A stretch of 64,000 bases of DNA from Mucilaginibacter sp. KACC 22773 (lineage in GTDB: Bacteria > Bacteroidota > Bacteroidia > Sphingobacteriales > Sphingobacteriaceae). Below, one piece after another: positions 25,550 through 33,459 of this stretch (position 1 is its first letter; each line of letters opens with the position of its first letter). The DNA lies in contig NZ_CP117883.1 in NCBI RefSeq assembly GCF_028736215.1, positions 434,001-498,000 of the forward strand. Reading direction: 5' to 3'. Both the position numbers and the translations under genes were made by a program. A model generated the notes under the pieces. The model was not told the origin of the DNA and ran no database searches. It worked only from the letters and a program-made list of their open reading frames with translations.

Positions 25550-26557
25550 ATGTCAGGCTTAGAAAATAGTGTATGTATCTTAACTGTTACTTATGGCGAT
25601 AGGTGGCGGTTTCTGGAAAAAGTACTAAAACGCGTACTTGCCTATGATCAAATAACGCAGGTGATTGTTATTGACAATGCTTCGGCATATAGTGTGACAG
25701 ATGAAGTAAAAAAACTGGAAGACAGTAGAATAATTGTTATAAGTAATACCGAGAATACAGGATCAGCAGGGGGGTATAAAACGGCGATTGAACATGCCGT
25801 AGAAAACACCCAAGCCGATTTTTTTTTCCTGCTTGACGACGATAACCTGCCCGATGCCGATGTGCTTACCAAGCTGCTGACAGAATGGCAAAGTATTGAA
25901 GGTGCCAACAACAAGAAGGCTCTGTTTTGCCTTCGCGAAGACAGAATACAACACGTAAAAATAGCAAAAGGAGAAAATTCTCTTCGCTACCTGACTTTTA
26001 ACGATTTTATGGGATTTAATGTTTTCAGGATATTAGCTAACCAATATCGTAAGTTGAACTATAAATTTCAGAAAGATGGGCCGTATAAAAGCCGGGTTCA
26101 GATGCCATACGTTCCTTATGGGGGATTATTGCTTCACAGAACAATAATTAATGATATTGGGTTTCCTGATGAAAGGCTGTTTTTATATGTCGACGATTCT
26201 GAGTACACTTATCGTATTACCAAAAATAAGGGCATTATCTGGCTAATACCTCTATGCAAGATAGTTGATATTGACAAATCGCAAGGATTAGATTACAAGC
26301 GAAGGCCCTTTCACTCTCATTTACTTGATCAATGGAATTTCCGAACATATTATCATGTCAGAAACCGGATGTTTTTTTACTCCAATAACTTTATCAGCAA
26401 TATGCTGGTTTTTAAACTCAACAAAGGGTTGTATTTAAGCTATCTGAAAGTGATAAGTTTGATAAGTTCGAAAAGGGAAGCGTACTCAAAATTATTGGTA
26501 GCGATAAAGGATGGGCTCAGGGGGAAATTAGGTAAAGCAGATAACGAAAAGTTTTAG
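25550..26557 (+). CDS. Glycosyltransferase family 2 (galactofuranosyltransferase-like)
   Basis: A 335-residue GT-A enzyme. The nucleotide-binding N-terminus CILTVTYGDRWRFLEKVLKR and VIDNASAYS are followed by SNTENTGSAGGYKTAIEHAV and the acidic metal site FFFLLDDDNLPD (DDD), a pattern shared with GlfT2-like and other galactofuranosyl or rhamnosyl transferases. The acceptor half has YVPYGGLLLHRTIINDIGFP and FLYVDDSEYTYRITKNKG. The C-terminal segment is basic and amphipathic. It lies 74 bp ahead of the flippase gene, in the same direction. Sugar specificity is not determinable. Confidence 0.9.
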   Translation: MSGLENSVCILTVTYGDRWRFLEKVLKRVLAYDQITQVIVIDNASAYSVTDEVKKLEDSRIIVISNTENTGSAGGYKTAIEHAVENTQADFFFLLDDDNLPDADVLTKLLTEWQSIEGANNKKALFCLREDRIQHVKIAKGENSLRYLTFNDFMGFNVFRILANQYRKLNYKFQKDGPYKSRVQMPYVPYGGLLLHRTIINDIGFPDERLFLYVDDSEYTYRITKNKGIIWLIPLCKIVDIDKSQGLDYKRRPFHSHLLDQWNFRTYYHVRNRMFFYSNNFISNMLVFKLNKGLYLSYLKVISLISSKREAYSKLLVAIKDGLRGKLGKADNEKF

Positions 26558-26631
26558 CAGGCCAGCTTTTAAACAACAGGACTATTTTTAGTAAATATTT
26601 TTAAACAATTCAGCTTTATATAATACTGTGC

Positions 26632-28128
26632 ATGGGCATTGTTAAAAAAAACGCTTATAAAAATACACTTATAACTTATACCGGTATGGTTATAGGTTAT
26701 ATAAACTTGGTTTTATTGTACCCTATTTATTTAAGCACTAAGGAATATGGCTTATTTAACTTAATTGGCGGTATAGCCATTTTATATTCAATTATTGCAT
26801 CGTTGGGTATCCCTAATATTATTGCCAGGTATTTTGCCTATCACCGTACAGAAGACCGCGAGCATAAAGGTTTTATGCATTGGGCGGCAATGGTTTCGTT
26901 AATTGGCTTTATTGCGGCAACGTTGCTTTTTATAGTATTTAAGCCAATTATTGTTGCCAGTTATATCCAAAAATCGCCATTGTTTTTAAAATATTATTAT
27001 TACCTGATACCGCTTACTTTTTTTACCATTTGCTTTAATTTTCTTGAAATGACAGGAAGGGTTATTTACCAAACTGTTTTTTCGGGCCTTTTAAAAGATG
27101 TTCTTTTGCGGCTGTTTACTACCGCTGGTATTTTAATGCTTGCAGTAAAGTGGATCGATTTTCAGGGGTTTATAATATTATATGTTTTTATTAACTTTTT
27201 GGTATCTGTTATGCTGTTAATCAGCATAGCTGCGTCCAAAAAAATATCAATCAAACTAAAAAGACAAAGTATCTCGAAAATCAACAGTAAAGAGCTTATA
27301 ACTTATGGTTTGTACACTTTAATATCGACTACGATATATGTACTGCTGCAGAAAGTAGATATAATTATGCTAAGTTCAATGTCCGGGCTGTCTGAACAGG
27401 GGGTTTATAGTTTTTTCTTTAATATAGCCGTAGTTATAGGGGTTCCGGCGCAAGCGTTAAGCCGTACAACCTATCAAATAGTAACCGACTCCTGGAAATC
27501 AAAAGATATGCCCACTATTGCCGGCCTTTATTATAAAACTTCTATTATACAATTGGTTGTTGGCTTGCTGTTGTTTATCGGTATTATTATTAACAGAGAT
27601 AATTTGACAGGTATTCTTCACAAAAAAGAATATAGCGATCACTTTAACGTGTTTATCATAATAGGTTTAGGATTTTTGGTTGATATCACCGGGGGCTTAA
27701 ATACCGCTATTATTGCGGCATCTCATAAATACCGCCTGGCGATGGGCTTTGTTATTACTTCAGGAGTAGTATGCGTAATTTTAAATTACCTGCTAATACC
27801 CAAATTCGGAGGTGCCGGCGCCGCTTTGGCATACCTGATAACAATGACTGCTTTTAATTTGGGCAACTGGTTTTACATTAAGGTACGGTTTAAAATGCAG
27901 CCGTTCCATTATAAACACCTCCTGGCAGTGGCTATTGCCCTTGTAAGCTTTTTTGTGGGTAAGTACTTTTGGCGTATGCCCAATTTATACCTGGATATAG
28001 CGGTACGCAGTGGAGTAACAACCCTGATTTATATATTGATGACATATTATCTTCATATTTCTGATGATGTGAATGAAAAAGTAGATTCGGTACTAAAAAG
28101 AGTGGCTACAATTAATAAACGCAATTAG
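26632..28128 (+). CDS. Wzx-like oligosaccharide flippase
   Basis: A 498-residue polytopic membrane protein of the MOP/PST superfamily that moves undecaprenyl-linked repeat units across the inner membrane. About 13-14 hydrophobic helices are visible, beginning YTGMVIGYINLVLLYPIYLS. The pattern EYGLFNLIGGIAILYSIIAS near the N-terminus and a charged central loop (WIDFQGFIILYVFINFLVSV region onward) suit Wzx. It is the only transporter in the cluster and no Wzy polymerase was recognised, so either polymerisation genes lie elsewhere or the product is a short oligosaccharide. Confidence 0.9.
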   Translation: MGIVKKNAYKNTLITYTGMVIGYINLVLLYPIYLSTKEYGLFNLIGGIAILYSIIASLGIPNIIARYFAYHRTEDREHKGFMHWAAMVSLIGFIAATLLFIVFKPIIVASYIQKSPLFLKYYYYLIPLTFFTICFNFLEMTGRVIYQTVFSGLLKDVLLRLFTTAGILMLAVKWIDFQGFIILYVFINFLVSVMLLISIAASKKISIKLKRQSISKINSKELITYGLYTLISTTIYVLLQKVDIIMLSSMSGLSEQGVYSFFFNIAVVIGVPAQALSRTTYQIVTDSWKSKDMPTIAGLYYKTSIIQLVVGLLLFIGIIINRDNLTGILHKKEYSDHFNVFIIIGLGFLVDITGGLNTAIIAASHKYRLAMGFVITSGVVCVILNYLLIPKFGGAGAALAYLITMTAFNLGNWFYIKVRFKMQPFHYKHLLAVAIALVSFFVGKYFWRMPNLYLDIAVRSGVTTLIYILMTYYLHISDDVNEKVDSVLKRVATINKRN

Positions 28129-28184
28129 CTATAAGTTTACCTTTTTGTTTAAAAACTTAAGCTATAATTTTACCTTCGTAAACA

Positions 28185-28958
28185 ATGCAGGAGTCAATTA
28201 TAAGCGGCGATTACAAAACCGCCTACGATAAATTTTATCAAAAGCACGATGAGGCATGGCGTATGCTGGGTGCCAAATACAAAGCGCGGCATATTGTGGA
28301 TGTGTGCAAAGGCCCTGCTTTTGCCAAAGTATTGGAAGTAGGCGCCGGCGATGGCAGTATCTTGAAAATTTTGTCTGACAATAATTTTGCCTCCGAATAT
28401 CATGCTGTCGAGATTTCGGAAAGCGGGGTTAGCTATATTCAATCGCGCGAAATAAAAAACCTCAAATCTGTGCAGGTATTTGATGGCTACAAATTGCCTT
28501 TTGCAACAGATAGTTTTGATTTGATCATCCTGTCGCATGTGTTGGAGCATGTAGAGCATGAACGCATGCTGCTGCGCGAGATAAAACGTGTGGCAAAACG
28601 TTGTGTTATTGAGGTTCCACGCGATTATAAAGCAGGAGTTGATGCACGGATAAAGCACTTTTTGGCTTACGGGCATATCAATGTATATACGCCAACTTCC
28701 CTGCGTTACCTGTTAAGTACCGAAGGTTTTGAGATAGAGAATGACCTGACATCGATGATTGAGCCCGAGGTTACCAGGTTTAATACCTACGTTAATCAAA
28801 AGAAAACCAAAAGCTTGCTGAAAAATATAAGCATAGCAGCCGAATATTCGGTTAAGCAAGCTCTAAGTAAATTGATGGGAAAAAAGGTACGCGAGCAATT
28901 TGCCAACGCTTATACCGTTTTGTGTAAGAAAGCCGACCATCAACCCGAATTGTTCTGA
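28185..28958 (+). CDS. SAM-dependent methyltransferase, class I
   Basis: A 257-residue methyltransferase. SAM motif I is VLEVGAGDGSILKILSD (about residues 46-62), followed by FDGYKLPFATDSFDLIILSH and VLEHVEHERMLLREIKRVAK, the latter being the Methyltransf_11 post-motif. The C-terminal half contains a lysine-rich helix. A promoter-like TACCTTCG at 28171-28178 (one mismatch to TAnnTTTG), with TTTG at 28144-28147, precedes the ATG, which is nearly leaderless. It is followed after 15 bp by a glycosyltransferase gene, so the two are likely co-transcribed. Confidence 0.88.
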   Translation: MQESIISGDYKTAYDKFYQKHDEAWRMLGAKYKARHIVDVCKGPAFAKVLEVGAGDGSILKILSDNNFASEYHAVEISESGVSYIQSREIKNLKSVQVFDGYKLPFATDSFDLIILSHVLEHVEHERMLLREIKRVAKRCVIEVPRDYKAGVDARIKHFLAYGHINVYTPTSLRYLLSTEGFEIENDLTSMIEPEVTRFNTYVNQKKTKSLLKNISIAAEYSVKQALSKLMGKKVREQFANAYTVLCKKADHQPELF

Positions 28959-28973
28959 CTTTTAACGTGATCG

Positions 28974-29891
28974 ATGCAAAAACTTGCCCCAATAGCCCTG
29001 TTTGTATATAACCGGCCCGATCATACACGCCGTACCATTACCTATCTTAAAAAAAATGTGTTGGCAGATGAATCGCGGCTATACATTTTTTGCGATGCGC
29101 CAAAAACTGAAGCCGACCGTGCTAAAGTTGAGGAAGTAAGACAGGTGGCTAATGAAACCACAGGATTTAAAACCGTAAAAGTTATTTTGCGCGATCATAA
29201 TTTGGGCCTGGCCGAATCCATCATCAGCGGGGTTACCCAGCTGGTAAATGAGTTTGGTAAGGTGATAGTTTTTGAAGACGACCTGTTATCGTCGCCTTAC
29301 ACCTTAGAATATTTTAACGAAGCGCTTAGCCGTTACCAGCATGAAGAAAAAGCGATGCACATAGGTGCGTACATGTTCCCGCTGGCCGATATAACCTTGC
29401 CCGAAACATTTTTTCACCCTATAGCCACCAGTTGGGGCTGGGCCACCTGGGACAGGGCATGGAAAAACTTTGAACCTGATATTGACAAGTTGATAGCAGG
29501 TTTCGACAAAAAAAAGATCCAGCAATTCTCTATAAACGGCGCAGGGAATTTCTGGAAACAGATGCTTGAATTTAAGGCGCGTAAAAACAACTCATGGGCC
29601 ATACGCTGGTATGCATCTATGTTTTTAAAAGGCGGTGTTGCACTGCACCCCTCGCATTCTTTGGTTCATAACATTGGGCATGACGGCACTGGTGTACACT
29701 CCAACATTGAGCATATGTACGGCGTGAGCATAGCGCAAAATCCGATTAAAAATTTCCCGTTTGAGGTAGTAGCTGATCTGAAAGCCCATCAGGCCATCTG
29801 GCATTTTCTGAAAAACCGCAAAGGGACTTTATTGCAGCGTTGTATACGTTTGATAAAACAATGGCGGGTAAAGTACGTAGCAAAAAAATAA
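28974..29891 (+). CDS. Glycosyltransferase-like protein (HlpA-like GT-A fold)
   Basis: A 305-residue GT-A enzyme beginning QKLAPIALFVYNRPDHTRRT. The nucleotide-sugar site includes LYIFCDAPKTEAD and the metal motif VIVFEDDLLSSPYTLEYFNE (EDD). The acceptor half has the distinctive PIATSWGWATWDRAWKNFEP, the WGWATWxRAW signature of a family often annotated as sugar transferase or HlpA-like. Ends with a basic helical tail. Together with the methyltransferase 15 bp upstream it forms a two-gene unit in the surface-glycan region. Donor sugar unknown. Confidence 0.85.
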   Translation: MQKLAPIALFVYNRPDHTRRTITYLKKNVLADESRLYIFCDAPKTEADRAKVEEVRQVANETTGFKTVKVILRDHNLGLAESIISGVTQLVNEFGKVIVFEDDLLSSPYTLEYFNEALSRYQHEEKAMHIGAYMFPLADITLPETFFHPIATSWGWATWDRAWKNFEPDIDKLIAGFDKKKIQQFSINGAGNFWKQMLEFKARKNNSWAIRWYASMFLKGGVALHPSHSLVHNIGHDGTGVHSNIEHMYGVSIAQNPIKNFPFEVVADLKAHQAIWHFLKNRKGTLLQRCIRLIKQWRVKYVAKK

Positions 29892-29912
29892 CCCTGATCT
29901 CTAATTAACTAA

Positions 29913-30668
29913 TCACTGATTTCCGGCTTCAGCTTTTACCACGATATAAGGCGACATCAGCTTACTTTCCACCGGTACAACCTTACTGATCATCTTTCCA
30001 GCCAGCCAAAGCGCCTTAACAAAACCCTTTGTAATTGCGGATTGATGCGCCTTATTTTCCAGCCAGATGGAGAACCCGCCATGGTAATAAGCCTCTACAT
30101 TTTTTAAACCCAACTGGCGGCAATATTCGGCCAGCAGGGTTGGGTTCATGCTGGCAATGTAATGCTTGTCGTAGTTTTCGCGGTCAAAATTGCGCTGCAC
30201 CCATCCGTTAACACCGGTAAAATTGGGCAGCGTAATAAAAAGCGTGCCGGCGGGTTTCAAAAACGGAAGATGGGTGGCAATAATGCCCTTGGTATCGGCA
30301 AAATGTTCTATCAAACCGAATGATAGCACCATGTCATATTGCTCGGCGGGAATGTAATTAAACAGGTCGGCCTCAATAATATTGATATCATCCCAGTTCA
30401 TTCCGTTGGCAGCGAGCAATTGGTTTACCAGGTCCCGGTGTATAAAGTAATCGAGCAGGGTGGTATTTAACTGTTGATATTTTTTAAGGTAAATAGCGTA
30501 ATAGCCCGGGAAACCGCCCAGCTCAATAGCTGTTTTTGTGTTTTTTTGTTTGATGATCTTTGCCAGGATATTACCAAAAACATAATCGGGTTTTATACTG
30601 AAGATGAGGCCTATCCTTGACTCCCAAAATGATTTCCAAAACGCGCGGTCGGTTAACTTATTCTCCAT
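29913..30668 (-). CDS. SAM-dependent methyltransferase, class I
   Basis: A 251-residue protein with SAM motif I AIELGGFPGYYAIYLKKYQQ (about residues 40-60), the DxxxF element IIEADLFNYIPAEQYDMVLS, and LIEHFADTKGIIATHLPFLK followed by PAGTLFITLPNF. It is convergent with the 28974-29891 gene (22 bp between stops) and follows a hexapeptide-repeat acyltransferase gene by 16 bp on the minus strand, so these two minus-strand genes form a pair inside an otherwise plus-strand cluster. Probably a sugar or lipid-sugar methyltransferase; substrate unknown. Confidence 0.85.
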   Translation of the reverse strand: MENKLTDRAFWKSFWESRIGLIFSIKPDYVFGNILAKIIKQKNTKTAIELGGFPGYYAIYLKKYQQLNTTLLDYFIHRDLVNQLLAANGMNWDDINIIEADLFNYIPAEQYDMVLSFGLIEHFADTKGIIATHLPFLKPAGTLFITLPNFTGVNGWVQRNFDRENYDKHYIASMNPTLLAEYCRQLGLKNVEAYYHGGFSIWLENKAHQSAITKGFVKALWLAGKMISKVVPVESKLMSPYIVVKAEAGNQ

Positions 30669-30684
30669 TTATCAGGTCAGCCTC

Positions 30685-31191
30685 CTAAATATTTTTCTCT
30701 AAAATTCTTGCCGGGTTACCCACGACGGTACAATTGGTGGGTACACTTTTAACTACTACGGACCCCGAACCTATGATCACGTTATCGCCAATTTCAATAT
30801 CGCCGACAATTATGGCGTTAGCGCCAATGTCAACATTATTGCCTATGCGCGGGCAGCGGGTAAAACCGCCGTCGGCCAGTTTTTTGTGGCCTATCGTAAC
30901 CGAGTTGCGCAGCACGCAGTTATCGCCCAAAATTACTCCTTGATTTACTACCAGCGCATGCCCGTGATAAACAATGAGGCCCTTGCCGGCCTGTAGCTTG
31001 CGCGGCAATTCAATGCCCCAAACCCAATCAACCATGTAGCGGTACCAAAGCAGGTAGGGATAAAGCAGTATTTTGGCTATCATACTGCGGTTTATTAATG
31101 ATGCCAGCCTGAATAAAAACAGCACCAGTTGCCCCTTAAAATTATTACGGTTGGCTTTGCGATCCTGAAATAAGTAGGCTATTGCGTTCAT
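30685..31191 (-). CDS. Hexapeptide-repeat acyltransferase, serine-acetyltransferase-like
   Basis: A left-handed beta-helix acyltransferase of about 168 residues (CysE/LbH_SAT type), probably O-acetylating a sugar of the surface glycan. The hexapeptide pattern is clear in NQGVILGDNCVLRNSVTIGH, then RIGNNVDIGANAIIVGDIEI and GDNVIIGSGSVVVKSVPTNC, ending VGNPARILEKNI. I set the start at ATG 31191 (MNAIAYLFQDRKANRNN); a longer frame from 31269 would translate the dispersed palindrome at 31211-31280 and is implausible. CysE itself would need a longer N-terminal helical domain, so a sugar substrate is more likely than serine. Confidence 0.87.
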   Translation of the reverse strand: MNAIAYLFQDRKANRNNFKGQLVLFLFRLASLINRSMIAKILLYPYLLWYRYMVDWVWGIELPRKLQAGKGLIVYHGHALVVNQGVILGDNCVLRNSVTIGHKKLADGGFTRCPRIGNNVDIGANAIIVGDIEIGDNVIIGSGSVVVKSVPTNCTVVGNPARILEKNI

Positions 31192-31210
31192 TAATTCAAT
31201 TAAAATGGAT

Positions 31211-31280
31211 GTCACCCCGAGCTCGTCGAAGGGTAGAGCGCAAAGGCCCGCCCGCATATCCTTCGACAAGCTCAGGATGA
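31211..31280. repeat. Dispersed inverted repeat (CTCGTCGAAGG-type)
   Basis: GTCACCCCGAGCTCGTCGAA at 31211 is the imperfect inverse of ATCCTTCGACAAGCTCAGGA ending at 31280. This resembles dispersed intergenic palindromes known from many genomes. It lies in the divergent promoter region between the acyltransferase and the next glycosyltransferase. Confidence 0.75.
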
Positions 31281-31379
31281 AAACGCGCTTCTCCCCAAAA
31301 GTAAAATTTTTTCTGAATAATAGTTTAGTCTTCCGGCCTTTTCCTGGGTGTTTCAGGTTTTTTACTATACTTGTACTAA

Positions 31380-32639
31380 ATGAAAGTAACGCTCATCAAC
31401 ACGTCAGATGCCGGAGGCGGTGCGCCTGCAGCAAGCGCGCGCCTGCTCAACGCACTCAGACAAAACGGTGTTGATGCGCAAATGCTGGTACAGTATAAAA
31501 AGACCGGCAATAGCGCTGTAACGGGGATTGTAAAAGATACCGCGAGCAAACTAAAGGCAAACTACACCTTTTTGGCCGAGCGCATACCCTTTATACTTTT
31601 TGATGAAGAAGATAAAACGGTGCGTTTTGCGTTTTCGACAGCAAATGCAGGAACCAGCATAGTTGATCACCTGTTGATAAAAGAGGCGGATGTACTGCAT
31701 CTTCACTGGACAAACTCCGGGTTTCTTTCAATCACTGATTTAACCGAACTCATTAATACAGGCAAACCCATTGTGTGGACCATGCATGACATGTGGATGT
31801 TTACCGGTGGCTGCCATTACTCCGGCGTGTGTACTCGCTTTGAACAGGAATGCGGTAATTGCCCGTTTTTGCGTGATCCTGATCCTAATGATCTGTCTCA
31901 CAAAGGTTGGAAGCGTAAAAAAACTATGTATACAGGGGCAAAGAACCTCACTTTTGTTGGTTGCAGCCAATGGTTAACCAGCGTGGCTAAACAAAGCTCG
32001 CTCACCGGGCGGTTTATTATGCGTGCCATTCCTAATCCCATTAACGTCGAAGTGTTTTCTCCGCAGGATAAAATTTTTGCCCGCGCAAAACATGGCGTTA
32101 GCGCCGGTGCAAAAGTGATTTTGTTTGGCGCGGCAAATATTAATGACAGACGCAAGGGTATTACCTACCTGGTGGAGGCCCTGCATTTATTAAAGGAAGA
32201 CAGCCCGGAAAACGTTGAGATAGTGATATTCGGTAAGAACAGGCATTTTGATGTGACAACGCTCCCGTTTGCGGTTCATCAGCTTAATATTATTACAGAC
32301 GAGGCCCGACTGGCTGAAGTATATAGTATGGCAGATGTATTTGTTACCACATCGCTTGAGGATAATTTGCCCAACATGGTAATGGAAGCCATGGCCTGCG
32401 GTACGCCCGTGGTGGCGTTTAACACCGGCGGCATTCCTGAAATGGTAGATCACATGCAAAACGGCTACCTGGCGCCTTTAGGTTCGGCACAAGGTATTGC
32501 AAATGGCATAGCTGCTATCATGGCTGCTGATCGTGTTCTACTGGCGCAAAATGCCCGGCAAAAAGTGCTGGATAACTACACCAATAAACGGGTTGCTGAA
32601 CAATACATTCAGCTTTACAACTCCATATTACAAGCATGA
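31380..32639 (+). CDS. Glycosyltransferase family 4
   Basis: A 419-residue GT-B fold enzyme. The N-terminal Rossmann half begins VTLINTSDAGGGAPAASARL, where the glycine-rich AGGGAP loop is typical, and includes a cysteine-rich segment (GCHYSGVCTRFEQECGNC) also seen in WcaC/colanic-acid-type GT4 enzymes. The C-terminal half has VILFGAANINDRRKGITYLV and the donor-site EDNLPNMVMEAMACGTPVVA with NTGGIPEMV. Its last four bases (ATGA) overlap the start of the next GT2 gene, so the two are translationally coupled. A nearly exact -7-like TATACTTG precedes the start. Confidence 0.93.
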   Translation: MKVTLINTSDAGGGAPAASARLLNALRQNGVDAQMLVQYKKTGNSAVTGIVKDTASKLKANYTFLAERIPFILFDEEDKTVRFAFSTANAGTSIVDHLLIKEADVLHLHWTNSGFLSITDLTELINTGKPIVWTMHDMWMFTGGCHYSGVCTRFEQECGNCPFLRDPDPNDLSHKGWKRKKTMYTGAKNLTFVGCSQWLTSVAKQSSLTGRFIMRAIPNPINVEVFSPQDKIFARAKHGVSAGAKVILFGAANINDRRKGITYLVEALHLLKEDSPENVEIVIFGKNRHFDVTTLPFAVHQLNIITDEARLAEVYSMADVFVTTSLEDNLPNMVMEAMACGTPVVAFNTGGIPEMVDHMQNGYLAPLGSAQGIANGIAAIMAADRVLLAQNARQKVLDNYTNKRVAEQYIQLYNSILQA

Positions 32640-33397
32640 TCCAAAACACTCAGCCGGGATTAACAGTGATTACCGTGGTTTATAACAACGTGCAGGATAT
32701 TGAGCGCACCATGCTGTCGGTGCTGGGGCAAAGCTACCCTGCAATTGAGTATATTGTTGTTGACGGCCAATCAACCGATGGCACTTTACAGGTCATTGAG
32801 CAATACAAACCCAAACTTGCAAAACTAATAAGCGAAAAAGACAAAGGTATTTATGATGCCATGAACAAAGGGTTGGCGTTGGCTTCTGGTGACTACGTTA
32901 TCTTCATGAATTCTGGCGACGAGTTTTTTGATGCAGACACTGTAGCCACTGTTTTTGCCGCAGCTGATAATGCCGATATTTATTACGGCGAAACCGAAAT
33001 GATAGCAGGCAACGGCGAGAGCTTAGGCCAGCGCCGACATAAGGCCCCGAAAAAGTTTACGTGGCGCGGGTTCAAATACGGCATGAGTATTAGTCACCAG
33101 GCTATTTACGTAAGGCGGGCATTAGCCGAGCCTTACGATATGCAATATCAGTTAAGTGCAGACATTGAATGGATCATCCGCGCCGCAAAAAAAGCAAAAA
33201 AGATAATAAACGTAAACAGGTATGTTGCCAAATACCTGGTAGGGGGGATGTCTAAAAAAAAGCATCGGCAAAGTTTGAAGGAGCGTTTTGCTATTATGAA
33301 GCGATATTATGGATTAATTCCTACGATTTTAAACCATTTCGTTATAGCTTTCAATTTGGCGTGGTATTGGCTGAAAAATAAGCGGACAAATGATTGA
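32636..33397 (+). CDS. Glycosyltransferase family 2 (WcaA/colanic-type)
   Basis: A 253-residue GT-A enzyme. LTVITVVYNNVQDIERTMLS, VDGQSTDGTL (the donor-binding DGxSTDGT), EKDKGIYDAMNKGLALASGD and FMNSGDEFFDADTV (metal site) match the family strongly. SISHQAIYVRRALAEPYDMQ and SADIEWIIRAAKK complete the acceptor side. It overlaps the preceding GT4 gene by 4 bp. This GT4/GT2 pair, with the GT4 cysteine-rich loop, resembles the late steps of colanic-acid-like glycan synthesis, but donor and acceptor are not known. A bidirectional terminator follows at 33405-33438. Confidence 0.93.
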   Translation: MIQNTQPGLTVITVVYNNVQDIERTMLSVLGQSYPAIEYIVVDGQSTDGTLQVIEQYKPKLAKLISEKDKGIYDAMNKGLALASGDYVIFMNSGDEFFDADTVATVFAAADNADIYYGETEMIAGNGESLGQRRHKAPKKFTWRGFKYGMSISHQAIYVRRALAEPYDMQYQLSADIEWIIRAAKKAKKIINVNRYVAKYLVGGMSKKKHRQSLKERFAIMKRYYGLIPTILNHFVIAFNLAWYWLKNKRTND

Positions 33398-33404
33398 TGT
33401 TAAC

Positions 33405-33438
33405 AAAAAAGCGATGAGCGGTCTGCCCATCGCTTTTT
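33405..33438. terminator. Bidirectional terminator between GT2 and YfhO genes
   Basis: AAAAAGCGATG pairs with CATCGCTTTTT around a 10-nt loop. T runs on both strands suit both converging genes. Confidence 0.9.
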
Positions 33439-33459
33439 CATATAAGATTCAAAATTTGA

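Noticed and set aside
31192..31269. N-terminal extension of the hexapeptide acyltransferase
   Set aside because: The extra 26 codons are a translation of a dispersed palindrome and would add no known domain; ATG 31191 starts the recognisable N-terminus.
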